From assembly GCF_003226535.1 (NCBI RefSeq), contig NZ_QKOB01000006.1:149136-213135 (forward strand): a DNA stretch of 64,000 bases, read 5' to 3'. Shown here in pieces: positions 8,559 through 17,863 of the stretch. The notes below the pieces were generated by a model. It searched no databases and was not told the origin of the DNA. It saw only the letters and a list, made by a program, of their open reading frames with translations. The position numbers were made by a program, and so were the translations under genes. This DNA comes from Meiothermus sp. Pnk-1 (GTDB lineage Bacteria > Deinococcota > Deinococci > Deinococcales > Thermaceae). Position 1 is the first letter of the stretch; each line of letters opens with the position of its first letter.

Positions 8559-8591
8559 TTACTTGTCAAGGGGAGGTGGTATGCTTAACTC

Positions 8592-8975
8592 ATGCGGCGC
8601 AACACCCGGCAGCGAGAAGCCATCCGCCAAGTCCTACGGGAGTCGGGACGGCCTCTTTCCACCCAGGAAGTCCTCCAGGCGGCGCAGGAAAAGGTACCCG
8701 GCTTGGGGATCGCCACCGTATACCGAACCCTCAACAGCCTGCTCCTGGAGCAGCAGATCTCTGCCGTAGAACTCCCCGGCGAGACCCCCCGCTACGAGAT
8801 AGCCGGGAAGCGGCACCACCACCACTTCCACTGCACAGCCTGCGGCAAGGTCTTTGAGATCGAAGGCTGCCCAGGCGACCTCGAGCGGCTGGCTCCCCCT
8901 GGCTTCAAGGCCGAACGCCACGAGATCGTGTTGTACGGGCGCTGCCCGGAGTGCCCTTCGGCAAGCAAGCGCTAA
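8592..8975 (+). CDS. Fur-family transcriptional regulator (probable Zur)
   Basis: A 127-residue protein. The winged helix spans residues 1-75 (RQREAIRQVLRESGRPLSTQ, then GIATVYRTLNSLLLEQQ) and the dimerisation domain holds the metal sites: HHHHFHCTACGKVFEIEGC and a final CPEC. The two CxxC motifs form the structural zinc site. TATGCT at 8580-8585 ends 6 nt before the ATG and no Shine-Dalgarno is seen, so the mRNA is probably leaderless. Divergence from znuA makes zinc uptake regulation (Zur) most likely; PerR or Fur cannot be excluded by sequence alone. Confidence 0.9.
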   Translation: MRRNTRQREAIRQVLRESGRPLSTQEVLQAAQEKVPGLGIATVYRTLNSLLLEQQISAVELPGETPRYEIAGKRHHHHFHCTACGKVFEIEGCPGDLERLAPPGFKAERHEIVLYGRCPECPSASKR

Positions 8976-8977
8976 GC

Positions 8978-9937
8978 CTATGGCGGGTTCACGCCATACA
9001 CCCGCAGGCGCTGTTTGAGCTCATCGTCTGCCCGCCCCCTGGCCCCGAAACGGGTCACTACCCATCCAGCGACCTGAACGGCGAGCCTCCCGGCGGCTTG
9101 GGCGTCGCGGGAGCGTAGGTAGTGCCCTAAAAAAGCTCCACCGAAGGCGTCTCCTGCCCCCGTAGCATCTACCGCGACGTCCGCGGTGGCCTCGAGGTGG
9201 ATCACCCGGCCCTTCTCGGCGATGAGCGCCCCTTTGGGCCCCAGCTTGAGCGCAACGGTAGCCTCCGGATACAGCTCGACCAAGGTCTCCAGCACCTCGT
9301 CTGGCTCGGTGGCCCCGGTGAGGGCCCGGCCCTCCTCGAGGTTAGGGAACAGAAAATTTATCGGGAACTCACGCAGGATTTGGCGGAAGCGGCGCGGCCC
9401 CAGTTGCAGGATCATCTGGTACGAACCCGGATCGAAAGAGACCGTAGCCCCAGCTTCTGCCGCGAGCCGGGCGGCCTGAAGCGCGGCTTGGCAGGGCGGA
9501 TTGGTAAACACTGACCAGGCCGTGATGTGGACGTGAGCGGCCGCTTGCAGTACTTCTACCGGCAATTCCTCAGGCCGCAGGTCGAAGTCGGCGCCCTGGG
9601 AAGTCAGGTTGGAGCGCTCCCCGTTGGCGTCGATGAACACCACGATTACCCCGGTGGGTTTGGCCTCGCTCCAAATCACATGGGGCTCAACTCGCTCGGC
9701 CTCGAGCTCCTCTACCGCGAAAGTCCCGAAACGATCCCGCCCGACTTTCCCCACAAACGCGCTGGGGTAGCCCACCCGCGCCGCCCAGACCGCCAGGTTG
9801 GCGCTCGAGCCCCCTCCCGCCAGCTGCACCCGTCCCGTGGTGTCGCCCCCCGGCAGAAGCGGATGGTCCGGCTTGGCCAGCACGTCCCAGGTAAGGTCGC
9901 CGACGGCGACTAGGGGGCGGTAGCTGGGTTTGGTCAT
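8978..9937 (-). CDS. PfkB-family carbohydrate kinase
   Basis: A 319-residue ribokinase-fold kinase. The N-terminal signature is GGGSSANLAVWAARVG and the C-terminal PfkB signature is DATGAGDAFGGAFLGHYL, with the catalytic Asp in GAGD. Substrate residues do not identify the sugar; ribokinase- or fructokinase-like activity is possible. The start at 9937 is 14 bp after gcvPB, so it is probably the last gene of the glycine cleavage operon, although no metabolic link is obvious. Confidence 0.9.
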   Translation of the reverse strand: MTKPSYRPLVAVGDLTWDVLAKPDHPLLPGGDTTGRVQLAGGGSSANLAVWAARVGYPSAFVGKVGRDRFGTFAVEELEAERVEPHVIWSEAKPTGVIVVFIDANGERSNLTSQGADFDLRPEELPVEVLQAAAHVHITAWSVFTNPPCQAALQAARLAAEAGATVSFDPGSYQMILQLGPRRFRQILREFPINFLFPNLEEGRALTGATEPDEVLETLVELYPEATVALKLGPKGALIAEKGRVIHLEATADVAVDATGAGDAFGGAFLGHYLRSRDAQAAGRLAVQVAGWVVTRFGARGRADDELKQRLRVYGVNPP

Positions 9938-9951
9938 AATCCAGGGTACGC

Positions 9952-11406
9952 CTATTCCCCCGGATCCCAACGCAGCTTGGGCCTGCGGTTGGCCTGCACC
10001 TCGTCCAGTCGGCGCACCGGGGTCGAGTAGGGAGCCCCTTCGAGCCAAACTTGGTCTTTGTTCAGCAGCGCTCCGGCAGCCTGGGCAAAGGCCTCGAGGG
10101 TTTCCTTGCTCTCGGTTTCGGTAGGCTCAATCATCAGGGCTTCCTTGACGATGAGCGGGAAGTAGACGGTAGGCGGGTGGAAGCCCAGCTCGAGGAGCCC
10201 CTTAGCTACATCGAGGGTCTTGATGCCCTCCGGCGGCTGGGCCACGAACTCGTGCATGCAGGTGCGATCGTAAGGGATGCGGTAGCCCTGGTCTTTGAGC
10301 AGCTCCTTGAGGTAGTTGGCATTGAGCACCGCCAGGGCCGCGCTCTTTTTGATCCCCTCGGCCCCCAGCATCCTGATGTAGGCATAAGCCCGCACCAACG
10401 CCCCGAAGTTGCCGTAAAAGCTCCTGACCTGACCGATGCTATGCGGGAGGTCGTACTCGAGCGCGTAGGTTTCGCCGTTCTTAACCACTTGCGGAACTGG
10501 CAGGAAAGGCGCCAGGTGGGCCTTGACCCCTACCGGTCCCGAACCGGGGCCGCCGCCCCCGTGGGGCACCGTAAAGGTCTTGTGCAAGTTGAGGTGCACC
10601 ACGTCGAAGCCCATGTCGCCGGGCCGGGCCATGCCCATCACCGCGTTGAGGTTGGCCCCGTCGTAGTACAGCTGCGCTCCCACCGCGTGGGCGGCCTGGG
10701 CGATCTCAAGGATATTGCGCTCAAACAGCCCCAAGGTGTTCGGGTTGGTGAGCATGATCGCCGCCACGTGCGGGCCGAGCTCGGCCCGGAGGGCTTCTAG
10801 GTCCACTTCTCCGTCGGGGCCTGAGGCGATCTCCTTCACGGTATACCCGGCCATGCTGGCCGTGGCCGGGTTCGAGCCGTGGGCCGAGTCCGGGACCAAC
10901 ACCACCCGGCGCTGTTCGTGCTCCCCTCGGCTTTTGTGATAGGCCCGGATGATCAGGATGCCGGTGAGTTCGCCGTGCGCCCCGGCAGCAGGCTGCAGGG
11001 TAGTGGCATCCATCCCGGTGATCTCGGAGAGGTCCTGCTGCAGCTCGTACATCAGTTGCAGCGCTCCCTGCACGGTCTCGGGGGCCTGATAGGGGTGCAA
11101 GTCGGCGAAGAGGCCCACCGCCGCCTCGTGCACCTTGGGGTTATATTTCATGGTGCAGGAACCGAGCGGGTAGAAGTGGGTATCCACCCCCATCTGGCGG
11201 CGGGAGAGGCCGGTATAGTGGCGCACCAGGGTGAGCTCGTCCACCTCGGGTAGTTTGGGCGGCGTGGCCCGAAGGTTATCGGGACCCAGCAGGGCCGCCA
11301 GATCCACCTCCGGCGCCTTCGGCGGGGTGATCCCGCGGCGGCCTGGCACGCTCTTCTCAAAGATGAGCGGCGATTCGACGACGGTTTCCTTTTTGTCAGC
11401 GATCAT
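9952..11406 (-). CDS. gcvPB: Glycine dehydrogenase (decarboxylating) subunit 2
   Basis: A 484-residue PLP enzyme subunit. [16 protein letters not shown] contains the PLP-binding lysine and glycine-rich loop; upstream [16 protein letters not shown] and [11 protein letters not shown] are typical P-protein sequences. With subunit 1 it forms the alpha2beta2 P-protein that decarboxylates glycine and passes the aminomethyl group to lipoyl GcvH. Split P-proteins are usual in Thermus. The 55-bp gap before it contains a short piece of dispersed repeat. Confidence 0.97.
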   Translation of the reverse strand: MIADKKETVVESPLIFEKSVPGRRGITPPKAPEVDLAALLGPDNLRATPPKLPEVDELTLVRHYTGLSRRQMGVDTHFYPLGSCTMKYNPKVHEAAVGLFADLHPYQAPETVQGALQLMYELQQDLSEITGMDATTLQPAAGAHGELTGILIIRAYHKSRGEHEQRRVVLVPDSAHGSNPATASMAGYTVKEIASGPDGEVDLEALRAELGPHVAAIMLTNPNTLGLFERNILEIAQAAHAVGAQLYYDGANLNAVMGMARPGDMGFDVVHLNLHKTFTVPHGGGGPGSGPVGVKAHLAPFLPVPQVVKNGETYALEYDLPHSIGQVRSFYGNFGALVRAYAYIRMLGAEGIKKSAALAVLNANYLKELLKDQGYRIPYDRTCMHEFVAQPPEGIKTLDVAKGLLELGFHPPTVYFPLIVKEALMIEPTETESKETLEAFAQAAGALLNKDQVWLEGAPYSTPVRRLDEVQANRRPKLRWDPGE

Positions 11407-11461
11407 GCTTCACCCCAAAGAGGTAACACGTGATACGCCAGATGCTTTTGACGTACGACAT

Positions 11462-12763
11462 TCACCGCAACACCTCGCGCAAAGCCTCAGCCAGGTTGTC
11501 CAGGTCGGCCTCGGTGTGCTGCTCGGTGCAGGCGAAGAGGGCCAGGTTGGGGCCGTACTCCGCGGGGACCGGGGTGGCGGCGGCGATGCCCTTTCGGGCC
11601 AAGGCCAGCCGGACCTCGAGCGCCCCCTTGGGCAGCCGCACGGCGAACTCGTTGAAGAAAGGCTCAGGGGTGACGAGTTCGACCCCGGGAATGCGGGAAA
11701 GCCTCTCCGCCAGAGCGTGGGCCATCGCCACCGAGCGGGTGGCTACCTCCTTGAGCCCCTGCGGGCCTAAGGCGGCGAGGTACACCGCCCCCATCAACGC
11801 GGTGAGCTGGGCATTGGTGGTGATGTTGGATTTGGCCTTGCTGCGGCGGATGTACTGCTCGCGGGCTTGCAGGGTCAGGATATAGCCGCGCTTGCCGTCG
11901 GCGTCGGTGGTCTCGGAGACCAGCCGACCCGGCAGCTGGCGCACCAGGTCTGCGCGCACCGCCATGAAACCGAAGTGCGGCCCTCCAAAAGCCATCGCGT
12001 TGCCCAGGGGCTGCCCTTCCCCTACCGCAACGTCGGCGCCATACTCGCCGGGGGGCTTGAGCAGCGCCAGCGAGAGGGGATCCACCACCGCCACGAGAAG
12101 GGCCCCGGCGGCGTGCGCGGCCTCGGCGAGGGCGGTGAAGTTGTGTACGCTACCGAGAAAGTCGGGGTTTTGCACCACTACCGCGCCGGTCTCGGGAGGG
12201 ATGGGGTCGGCGGTGGACTCGAGCGTCACCAGCTCCGCCCCGATCGCCTCCAGGTAGGTCTTAACCACCCGGCGGTACTCCGGGTGGACACTTTTGAGGA
12301 TCGCCACCCGCATCCTGCCGCTTTCCCGCAGCGCCAACAAGGCCCCTTCCGCCAGCGCCGTAGAGCCGTCGTACATGGAGGCGTTGGCCACCGGCAGGCC
12401 GGTGAGTTCCGAGATCATGGTCTGGTATTCGAAGATGGCCTGCAACAGCCCCTGGCTGGCCTCGGGCTGGTAGGGGGTGTAAGCCGAAAGAAACTCCGCC
12501 CTGGCCGCCAGCGCCGGGACCGCTGCGGGGATGTAATGCGCGCGGATCCCGCCCCCTAGAAACCCCACGCTTGCCGATTGGTTCTTGGCGGCCAGGGTAC
12601 GTAAGTGGCGCATCAGCTCTGCCTCGGTCATGGCGGTGTCGAGCTGCAGGGGCGGATCCACGATCTCTTGCGGCAGGTCACGGTAAAGATCTCTGAGGTG
12701 TTTCGCGCCGACCCGCTCGAGCATCTGCTCGAGGTCGGCCTCGGTGTGGGGGGTGTAGTCCAT
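11462..12763 (-). CDS. gcvPA: Glycine dehydrogenase (decarboxylating) subunit 1
   Basis: A 433-residue protein matching the N-terminal half of fused GcvP. It lacks the PLP lysine, as expected for this subunit. Recognisable segments include FLGGGIRAHYIPAAVPALA near the start, SAYTPYQPEASQGLLQAIFEYQ (shown here only as YTPYQPEASQG) and NITTNAQLTALMGAVYLA. It works with the gcvPB product. It lies 51 bp after gcvH in the order T-H-PA-PB. Confidence 0.97.
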   Translation of the reverse strand: MDYTPHTEADLEQMLERVGAKHLRDLYRDLPQEIVDPPLQLDTAMTEAELMRHLRTLAAKNQSASVGFLGGGIRAHYIPAAVPALAARAEFLSAYTPYQPEASQGLLQAIFEYQTMISELTGLPVANASMYDGSTALAEGALLALRESGRMRVAILKSVHPEYRRVVKTYLEAIGAELVTLESTADPIPPETGAVVVQNPDFLGSVHNFTALAEAAHAAGALLVAVVDPLSLALLKPPGEYGADVAVGEGQPLGNAMAFGGPHFGFMAVRADLVRQLPGRLVSETTDADGKRGYILTLQAREQYIRRSKAKSNITTNAQLTALMGAVYLAALGPQGLKEVATRSVAMAHALAERLSRIPGVELVTPEPFFNEFAVRLPKGALEVRLALARKGIAAATPVPAEYGPNLALFACTEQHTEADLDNLAEALREVLR

Positions 12764-12814
12764 GGGGATCAGCTTATAAGAGAAGGCGGGGGGCGAACGT
12801 CGCCCAGGCTATAG

Positions 12815-13198
12815 CTACTGGCTTTGGGCGAAGGCTTGGTAGGCGGCCGCATCCATCAGGACCTCGAGGTCGGCGGAGTTGTCAGGGCGCAGTTTGAAGA
12901 TCCAGCCATCCTGGTAAGGGCTCTGGTTGAGGAGTTCCGGGGCTTCCTCGAGCGCTGGGTTGACCTCCACCACCTCTCCGGCCAGGGGAGCGTAGATATC
13001 CGAGGCGGTCTTGACCGACTCCACCACCGCTACCGCCTCTCCGGCTTTGTACTTCTTTCCCGGTACCGGCAGCTCCACGAATACCACATCGCCCAAGGCG
13101 TCTTGGGCATAATCGGTGATGCCCACCACGGCTAGCCCGTCCTCGAGCCGCACCCACTCGTGGGACTTGGTGTAACGCAGATCGTTCGGATAGTTCAT
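12815..13198 (-). CDS. gcvH: Glycine cleavage system H protein
   Basis: A 127-residue lipoyl carrier beginning [20 protein letters not shown]. The lipoylation motif is [18 protein letters not shown], with the modified lysine in SVKT. It shuttles the aminomethyl group from P-protein to T-protein and then is reoxidised by dihydrolipoamide dehydrogenase. A much longer frame runs upstream through gcvT in another register; the ATG at 13198 fits the family length. It starts 14 bp after gcvT. Confidence 0.97.
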   Translation of the reverse strand: MNYPNDLRYTKSHEWVRLEDGLAVVGITDYAQDALGDVVFVELPVPGKKYKAGEAVAVVESVKTASDIYAPLAGEVVEVNPALEEAPELLNQSPYQDGWIFKLRPDNSADLEVLMDAAAYQAFAQSQ

Positions 13199-13212
13199 AG
13201 GGCCTCCCGGGG

Positions 13213-14265
13213 TCATTTTAGCCTGACAAAGGGAGGGGATACGAGGCGAGCCGGGTAAGTTTTGCTGCGGATCTCCACCTCGAGGTGGCCCGACTCGGCA
13301 CCCGCGCGCACATAGGCCAGCGCAATACCCTTCCTGAGCGAGGGGGAGAGGGTTCCTGAGGTAACCCGGCCTACCTCCGCCCCGCCCGAAAGTACCGCAT
13401 ACCCCTCGCGGGGAATGCCCTGCTCGAGCAGGAGGCCTACCAATATCCGCTCGCAGCGCCTGGCGAGCAAAGCCGCTTTTCCGTAGAATTCCTTGTGCTC
13501 CTTGACCACCCAGCCAAACGGGGTACAGCGGGGGTCGGTCTCGTCGGTGAGTTCGTGGCCGTAGAGAGGGAAACCGGCCTCGAGCCTTAGGGTATCGCGG
13601 GCCCCTAAGCCACAGGGGGTCACCCCGGCCCAAAGTAGCGCATCCCAGACCGCTTGCACGTCCTCGGCCTGGGTGAAGATCTCGAAACCGTCCTCGCCGG
13701 TGTAGCCGGTGCGGGCCAGGCGGGCCGGTCTTTCCGCCACGGTAGCGGTGAAGGTGTCGTTTTTCCGCTTGCTCGAGAGGTCTACGTCGCAAAATTTTTG
13801 CAACACCTCGGCGGCCTGGGGGCCTTGCACGGCCAGCAGCCCGGTGCGTTCGGAGGCGTCCTCGAGGCGAACGGCAAAACCCTCTGCCAGGCGTTGCAGA
13901 TGGTGCCAGTCCTTCTCGATGTTCGAGGCGTTGACCACCACCAAGTACTCCTCTTCCGCTGTGCGGTAGAGGTAGATATCGTCTACTACCCCGCCCTGTT
14001 CGTTGGGCAGCATCGAGTACTGCGCCCGCCCCACCTTGAGCTTGGAGACGTCGTTGAGGGTGGCGTACTGAAGGAAGTCTAAAGCCTGGGGCCCGCGCAC
14101 CCAGAACTCGCCCATGTGGCTTACGTCGAAGACCCCCACCCCTTCGCGCACGGCCAGGTGCTCGGCGGTGATCGAGGTGTACTGGATGGGCATCCAGTAG
14201 CCTGCGAAAGGGGCCATCTTGGCTCCTAGTTCCTGGTGGACTTTGGCCAGCGGTGTGGTTTTCAT
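13213..14265 (-). CDS. gcvT: Glycine cleavage system aminomethyltransferase (T protein)
   Basis: A 350-residue tetrahydrofolate-dependent enzyme. Family segments include [50 protein letters not shown] and the C-terminal [20 protein letters not shown]. It releases ammonia and forms 5,10-methylene-THF. I chose the ATG at 14265; a GTG three codons upstream is possible. TATGCT at 14275-14280 (minus strand) lies 9 nt before the ATG. The 76-bp gap to mglA is too short for a glycine riboswitch. Confidence 0.97.
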   Translation of the reverse strand: MKTTPLAKVHQELGAKMAPFAGYWMPIQYTSITAEHLAVREGVGVFDVSHMGEFWVRGPQALDFLQYATLNDVSKLKVGRAQYSMLPNEQGGVVDDIYLYRTAEEEYLVVVNASNIEKDWHHLQRLAEGFAVRLEDASERTGLLAVQGPQAAEVLQKFCDVDLSSKRKNDTFTATVAERPARLARTGYTGEDGFEIFTQAEDVQAVWDALLWAGVTPCGLGARDTLRLEAGFPLYGHELTDETDPRCTPFGWVVKEHKEFYGKAALLARRCERILVGLLLEQGIPREGYAVLSGGAEVGRVTSGTLSPSLRKGIALAYVRAGAESGHLEVEIRSKTYPARLVSPPFVRLK

Positions 14266-14341
14266 CTCGAGCACAGCATATCAGCTAGGCTCGAGAAAGC
14301 CCGGCGACCTCACCCCACCTTGAGGCAGGAGCACAAAGCAA

Positions 14342-14932
14342 TCAGCTGGTAGCAACTACCTTGGCCAGCACCTGGCGGCTCACCGCCTTGAGGGTATCGA
14401 AGACCCCGGTCCCATTGCTGGCCACCGCTTCGAAGATCGGGTAGCGCTGTTCGGGATCGATGACCGCGTGGATCATCTCTACCGGGAGGGCGTCAGGGAG
14501 GTCACGCTTGTTGGCCTGCAACACCAAGGGCACATCCTCGGGGCGAATGCCGTACTCGGCTAGGTTCTCCCGCAGGTTGCGCATGGACTCGGCGTTGGCC
14601 CGCAGGCGGTTGGGGGCGGAATCCGCCACGAAGACGATCCCATCCACTCCGCGCAGGATTAGCTTACGGCTGGCGTTGTAGAAGACTTGGCCCGGCACCG
14701 TGTAAAGGTGAAAGCGGGTTTTGAAGCCCTTGACCTCGCCCAGGTCCACAGGCAGGAAGTCGAAGAACAGGGTACGTTCATCCTCGGTGGCGAGGGAGAC
14801 CATCTCCCCTTTGCGGTTCTCCGGCACCTGCTGAAACACCCATTTGAGGTTGGTGGTCTTGCCAGACATGCCGGGGCCGTAGTAGACGATCTTGAAGTTG
14901 ATCTCTCGAGCAGCGAAGTTGATGGTGCTCAT
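14342..14932 (-). CDS. mglA: Small GTPase MglA
   Basis: A 196-residue Ras-like GTPase. The P-loop is [15 protein letters not shown], the G3 region reads [20 protein letters not shown] (TVPGQ in place of DTAGQ, typical of MglA), and G4 is [10 protein letters not shown]. MglA sets cell polarity and drives gliding or twitching through type IV pili; the Thermus thermophilus protein is structurally known. It is the second gene of mglB-mglA. Confidence 0.96.
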   Translation of the reverse strand: MSTINFAAREINFKIVYYGPGMSGKTTNLKWVFQQVPENRKGEMVSLATEDERTLFFDFLPVDLGEVKGFKTRFHLYTVPGQVFYNASRKLILRGVDGIVFVADSAPNRLRANAESMRNLRENLAEYGIRPEDVPLVLQANKRDLPDALPVEMIHAVIDPEQRYPIFEAVASNGTGVFDTLKAVSRQVLAKVVATS

Positions 14933-15023
14933 ACGAATCCTGCCTGTGATGGACTCTGCCCGGCCCGCCGGGCCGACCAGAGAGAGTAAGCTGCCAGCCG
15001 AACTGCCCTATCCCTTCGCATAG

Positions 15024-15515
15024 TCAGCTTCCGAAAAGCTCGTCTAACAGGGCGTTGGCTCCCTCGCGGTACTCGGTGTCGATGCCCAGCTTCTGCGGGC
15101 TCACCACCGACTCTGCGGCTATGCTGGCCAAAGCTTGCGCCGACTTGCGGGCGAAGAGCTTGACCCGGCCCACCGGGGTGGAGTTGTCGAAGATCACCAG
15201 GAGCAAGGCGTGCTCTCCGGCCCCTTCGACGTACAGGCTCTGATGCTGGCCTTGGTGAACCTGCTCGCTAAACTGTAGCTCTCCCAACATCCTGGCCAAG
15301 GCCTGGGTGGCGGCGGCATTCCCTGCCACCAAGGTCGCCAAGGAGTCTAAGGCCGGGGGACGAGGAGCCCAGAGCGCTTCTTTATGGGCGAGCACAAAGC
15401 CTTTGCGGTCAACCAGCATAGCGTAGCGGGCCCCGCTCTCCCGCAGAAGCTCATCGAGCACCCCTACGGCCTTTTCGAAAGCGGCCCCGTAGAGTGCCAC
15501 AGTAGGTTCGACCAT
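15024..15515 (-). CDS. mglB: MglB, Roadblock/LC7 GTPase-activating protein
   Basis: A 163-residue Roadblock/LC7 protein starting MVEPTVALYGAAFEKAVGVL. The RLC7 fold is seen in YAMLVDRKGFVLAHKEAL and in GEHALLLVIFDNSTPVGRVK. It stimulates the GTPase activity of MglA and marks the lagging pole in species where this was studied. The start at 15515 matches the family length; a longer frame runs back into the divergent gene. It is 91 bp upstream of mglA on the same strand. Confidence 0.93.
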   Translation of the reverse strand: MVEPTVALYGAAFEKAVGVLDELLRESGARYAMLVDRKGFVLAHKEALWAPRPPALDSLATLVAGNAAATQALARMLGELQFSEQVHQGQHQSLYVEGAGEHALLLVIFDNSTPVGRVKLFARKSAQALASIAAESVVSPQKLGIDTEYREGANALLDELFGS

Positions 15516-15533
15516 AGTATGGTTTACTCTAGC

Positions 15534-16874
15534 ATGATGAAGCTGCCCAAACATGTTTATCAGTACGCCCGCGAAACCCTGGCCCATCTGGTGAGCTTTC
15601 CTACCGTTTCGGCAGAAGGTAGGGCCATCCCCGAGACCGCTCAAGCCGTGGCCAAGCTGCTCGAGGACCTAGGCCTCAAGGCCGAGATCCACCCCACGCC
15701 CGGCGCCCCGGTAGTCTACGCCGAGGGCGGGGAAGGCGGCCCGACCATGCTGTTCTACAACCACTACGACGTGCAACCCGCCGACCCGCTCGAGCTGTGG
15801 GAGAGCGACCCCTTCACCATGACCGAGCGCGACGGACACTGGTACGCGCGGGGCATCAGCGACGACAAGGGGGAGCTCACCTCGCGCCTGGCGGCCCTCA
15901 AGTGGCTCATCGAGGAGCACGGGAGGCTGCCTTTTAGGGTCAAGTTCGTCATCGAGGGCGAGGAAGAGATCGGAAGCCCCCACCTCGAGGCCTACGTGCG
16001 CGAGCACCGAGAGCGCCTCACAGCCGACGCGGTGATCTGGGAGTTCGGCAGCGTGGACACCTCGGGGCGCCCGCTGGTCTACTGCGGGCTCAAGGGCATC
16101 GTGGCGGTGGAGCTGCGGGTGCGCACCGCCGCCTACGACCTGCATTCCTCGCTGGGCGCGGTGGTGCAGAACCCCATCTACCGCCTCTCGGCGGCCCTGG
16201 CCAGCCTGCGCGACGACGAGGGCAAGGTACTGATCGAGGGTTTTTACGATAAGGTACGGCCCCTGAGCGAGGGCGAGCAGAGGAGCCTCGAGGCCATCCC
16301 CGACGAGTCGGAAGACCTGGCCCAGCTCTACGGCGTAAAGGGGTTTTTGGGCGGGGCCAAGGGCAGCGAGTTCTACCGCCGCCTGGCCGCCCTTCCGGTG
16401 GTCAACTTCAACGGCTTCCACGCCGGCTACGGCGGCCCCGGCTCCAAGACGGTGCTGCCCGCCGAGGCCTTCGCCAAGCTGGACTTCCGCCTGGTCCCCG
16501 ACCAGGAGCCCTCCGAGGTGGTCGAGCTGCTGCGCCGCCATCTCGACAAACACGGCTTCACCGACGTAGAGGTGGTCACGCTCGAGGTCGGCGAGCACCC
16601 CGCCCGCAGCGACCTGGAGGCCCCCTGGGTCCAGCAGGCCGTGGAAGCCCTGCGCGAGACCTACGGGCTCGAGCCCATCGTGCACCTCAGCTCCGGCGGC
16701 AGCGGCCCCATGTACCCCTTCACCCACTACCTGGGGGCCCCGGTGGTGGCGATCGGCATCAGCTACCCCGGCAGCCGGGTACACAGCCCCAACGAGAACA
16801 TCCGTATCGCCGACTTCGAGCGGGGGGTGGCGGCGATCAAGCGGGCGCTGGAGAAGTTTGCTGCCCTGCCCTAG
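15534..16874 (+). CDS. M20-family metallopeptidase (dipeptidase)
   Basis: A 446-residue di-zinc exopeptidase. Metal and catalytic regions are YNHYDVQPADPLELWESDPF, GRGISDDKGEL (encoded as ARGISDDKGEL), the catalytic Glu pair in VIEGEEEIGSPHL, and SSGGSGPMYPFTHYLGAP near the end. The central dimerisation domain is present (KGIVAVELRVRTAAYDLHSS). Two adjacent ATGs lie at 15534 and 15537. TACTCT ends 6 nt before the second, favouring it if the mRNA is leaderless. The gene is divergent from mglB with only 18 bp between starts. Confidence 0.94.
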   Translation: MMKLPKHVYQYARETLAHLVSFPTVSAEGRAIPETAQAVAKLLEDLGLKAEIHPTPGAPVVYAEGGEGGPTMLFYNHYDVQPADPLELWESDPFTMTERDGHWYARGISDDKGELTSRLAALKWLIEEHGRLPFRVKFVIEGEEEIGSPHLEAYVREHRERLTADAVIWEFGSVDTSGRPLVYCGLKGIVAVELRVRTAAYDLHSSLGAVVQNPIYRLSAALASLRDDEGKVLIEGFYDKVRPLSEGEQRSLEAIPDESEDLAQLYGVKGFLGGAKGSEFYRRLAALPVVNFNGFHAGYGGPGSKTVLPAEAFAKLDFRLVPDQEPSEVVELLRRHLDKHGFTDVEVVTLEVGEHPARSDLEAPWVQQAVEALRETYGLEPIVHLSSGGSGPMYPFTHYLGAPVVAIGISYPGSRVHSPNENIRIADFERGVAAIKRALEKFAALP

Positions 16875-16883
16875 CCTCGAGCC

Positions 16884-17813
16884 ATGCGGCTTTTGCTCAT
16901 CGGGGTTCTGCTCGCGGGAAACCTCTGCCTGGCCCAAAGCGGCCTGGCGGTTGACGATCTCGCCAAACGCAGCTACGGCGGCGGGCGGATCGCCATCGAG
17001 CGGGTGCTGGAGCGTAACCCCGACTTCACCCGATACCTCATCCGCTACCCTTCCGATGACCTGACCCTCTACGGTTTCATGAACGTGCCCACCGGGAAAG
17101 GCCCCTACCCGGTGGTGCTGGTGCTGCACGGCTACGTCAACCCCGCCACCTACCGCACCCTGGCCTACACCACCCGCTACGCCGACGCCCTAGCCCGCAT
17201 GGGCTACGTGGTCCTCCACCCCAACTACCGGGGCCACCCGCCTTCGGAAGGCAAACCCGACCCACCTTTCCGGATAGGCTATGCGGTGGACGTGCTCAAC
17301 CTATTGGCCATCGTGCGGGCTCAGGCTGGCCAACCCGGCCCTCTGGAAAAGGCCGACGGCGGACGCCTGGCCCTCTTTGGCCACAGCATGGGCGGGGGCA
17401 TCGCGTTGCGCGTCGCGGTGGTAGACCCGCGGGTCCGGGTGGTGGTGCTCTACGGCTCGATGTCCGGCGACGAGGCGAAGAATGCCCAGCGCATCTACTA
17501 CGTATTCTCAGGGCGGCAGCGGGGCCAGGAGGAGCTGCGCACCCCGGCCTCGGAGCTGGCCAGGATCTCGCCCATCAACTACCTGAGCCGCACCCAGGCC
17601 GCCTTCAGCGTGCACCACGGCACCGCCGACCCTCAGGTACCCTACGCCTGGAGCGTGGAGCTGTGCCAGAAACTAAAGGCCCTGGGCAAACGCACCGAGT
17701 GCTTTGGCTACGCCGGAGCAGGCCATCTCTTTCAGGGGCGGAACGACCAGGTATTTTTGCAGCGCGTCCAGGCGTTTTTCGCCCGGACGCTGAAAGGTGC
17801 CGATAGTCGATAG
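16884..17813 (+). CDS. Secreted alpha/beta hydrolase (prolyl oligopeptidase/dienelactone-like)
   Basis: A 309-residue protein with a signal peptide cleaved near LCLAQS. The fold motifs are VVLVLHGYVNP (oxyanion region), GHSMGGGIALR with nucleophile Ser168, HHGTADPQVPY (acid) and YAGAGHLFQG (His). This fits an S9-type peptidase or esterase acting outside the cytoplasm. It follows the M20 peptidase by 9 bp, so the two are probably co-transcribed and may act together on peptides, though that is inference. Confidence 0.88.
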   Translation: MRLLLIGVLLAGNLCLAQSGLAVDDLAKRSYGGGRIAIERVLERNPDFTRYLIRYPSDDLTLYGFMNVPTGKGPYPVVLVLHGYVNPATYRTLAYTTRYADALARMGYVVLHPNYRGHPPSEGKPDPPFRIGYAVDVLNLLAIVRAQAGQPGPLEKADGGRLALFGHSMGGGIALRVAVVDPRVRVVVLYGSMSGDEAKNAQRIYYVFSGRQRGQEELRTPASELARISPINYLSRTQAAFSVHHGTADPQVPYAWSVELCQKLKALGKRTECFGYAGAGHLFQGRNDQVFLQRVQAFFARTLKGADSR

Positions 17814-17863
17814 CCGGTAGCAGCGGCAGTGTGTCCTCATCGACTGGCTTGACCGGCCTCCGT

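Noticed and set aside
12815-13792. A 325-residue version of gcvH with a long N-terminal extension
   Set aside because: The extension is gcvT sequence read in another frame; ATG 13198 gives the standard H-protein length.
14266-14341. Glycine riboswitch before gcvT
   Set aside because: The gap is only 76 bp, too short for a tandem or even single aptamer plus expression platform, and no conserved core is seen.
15669-17129. A 486-codon minus-strand frame opposite the M20 peptidase
   Set aside because: Composition (HHRVGAFPGG-like) is that of an antisense shadow and the plus-strand gene has all metal-binding motifs.
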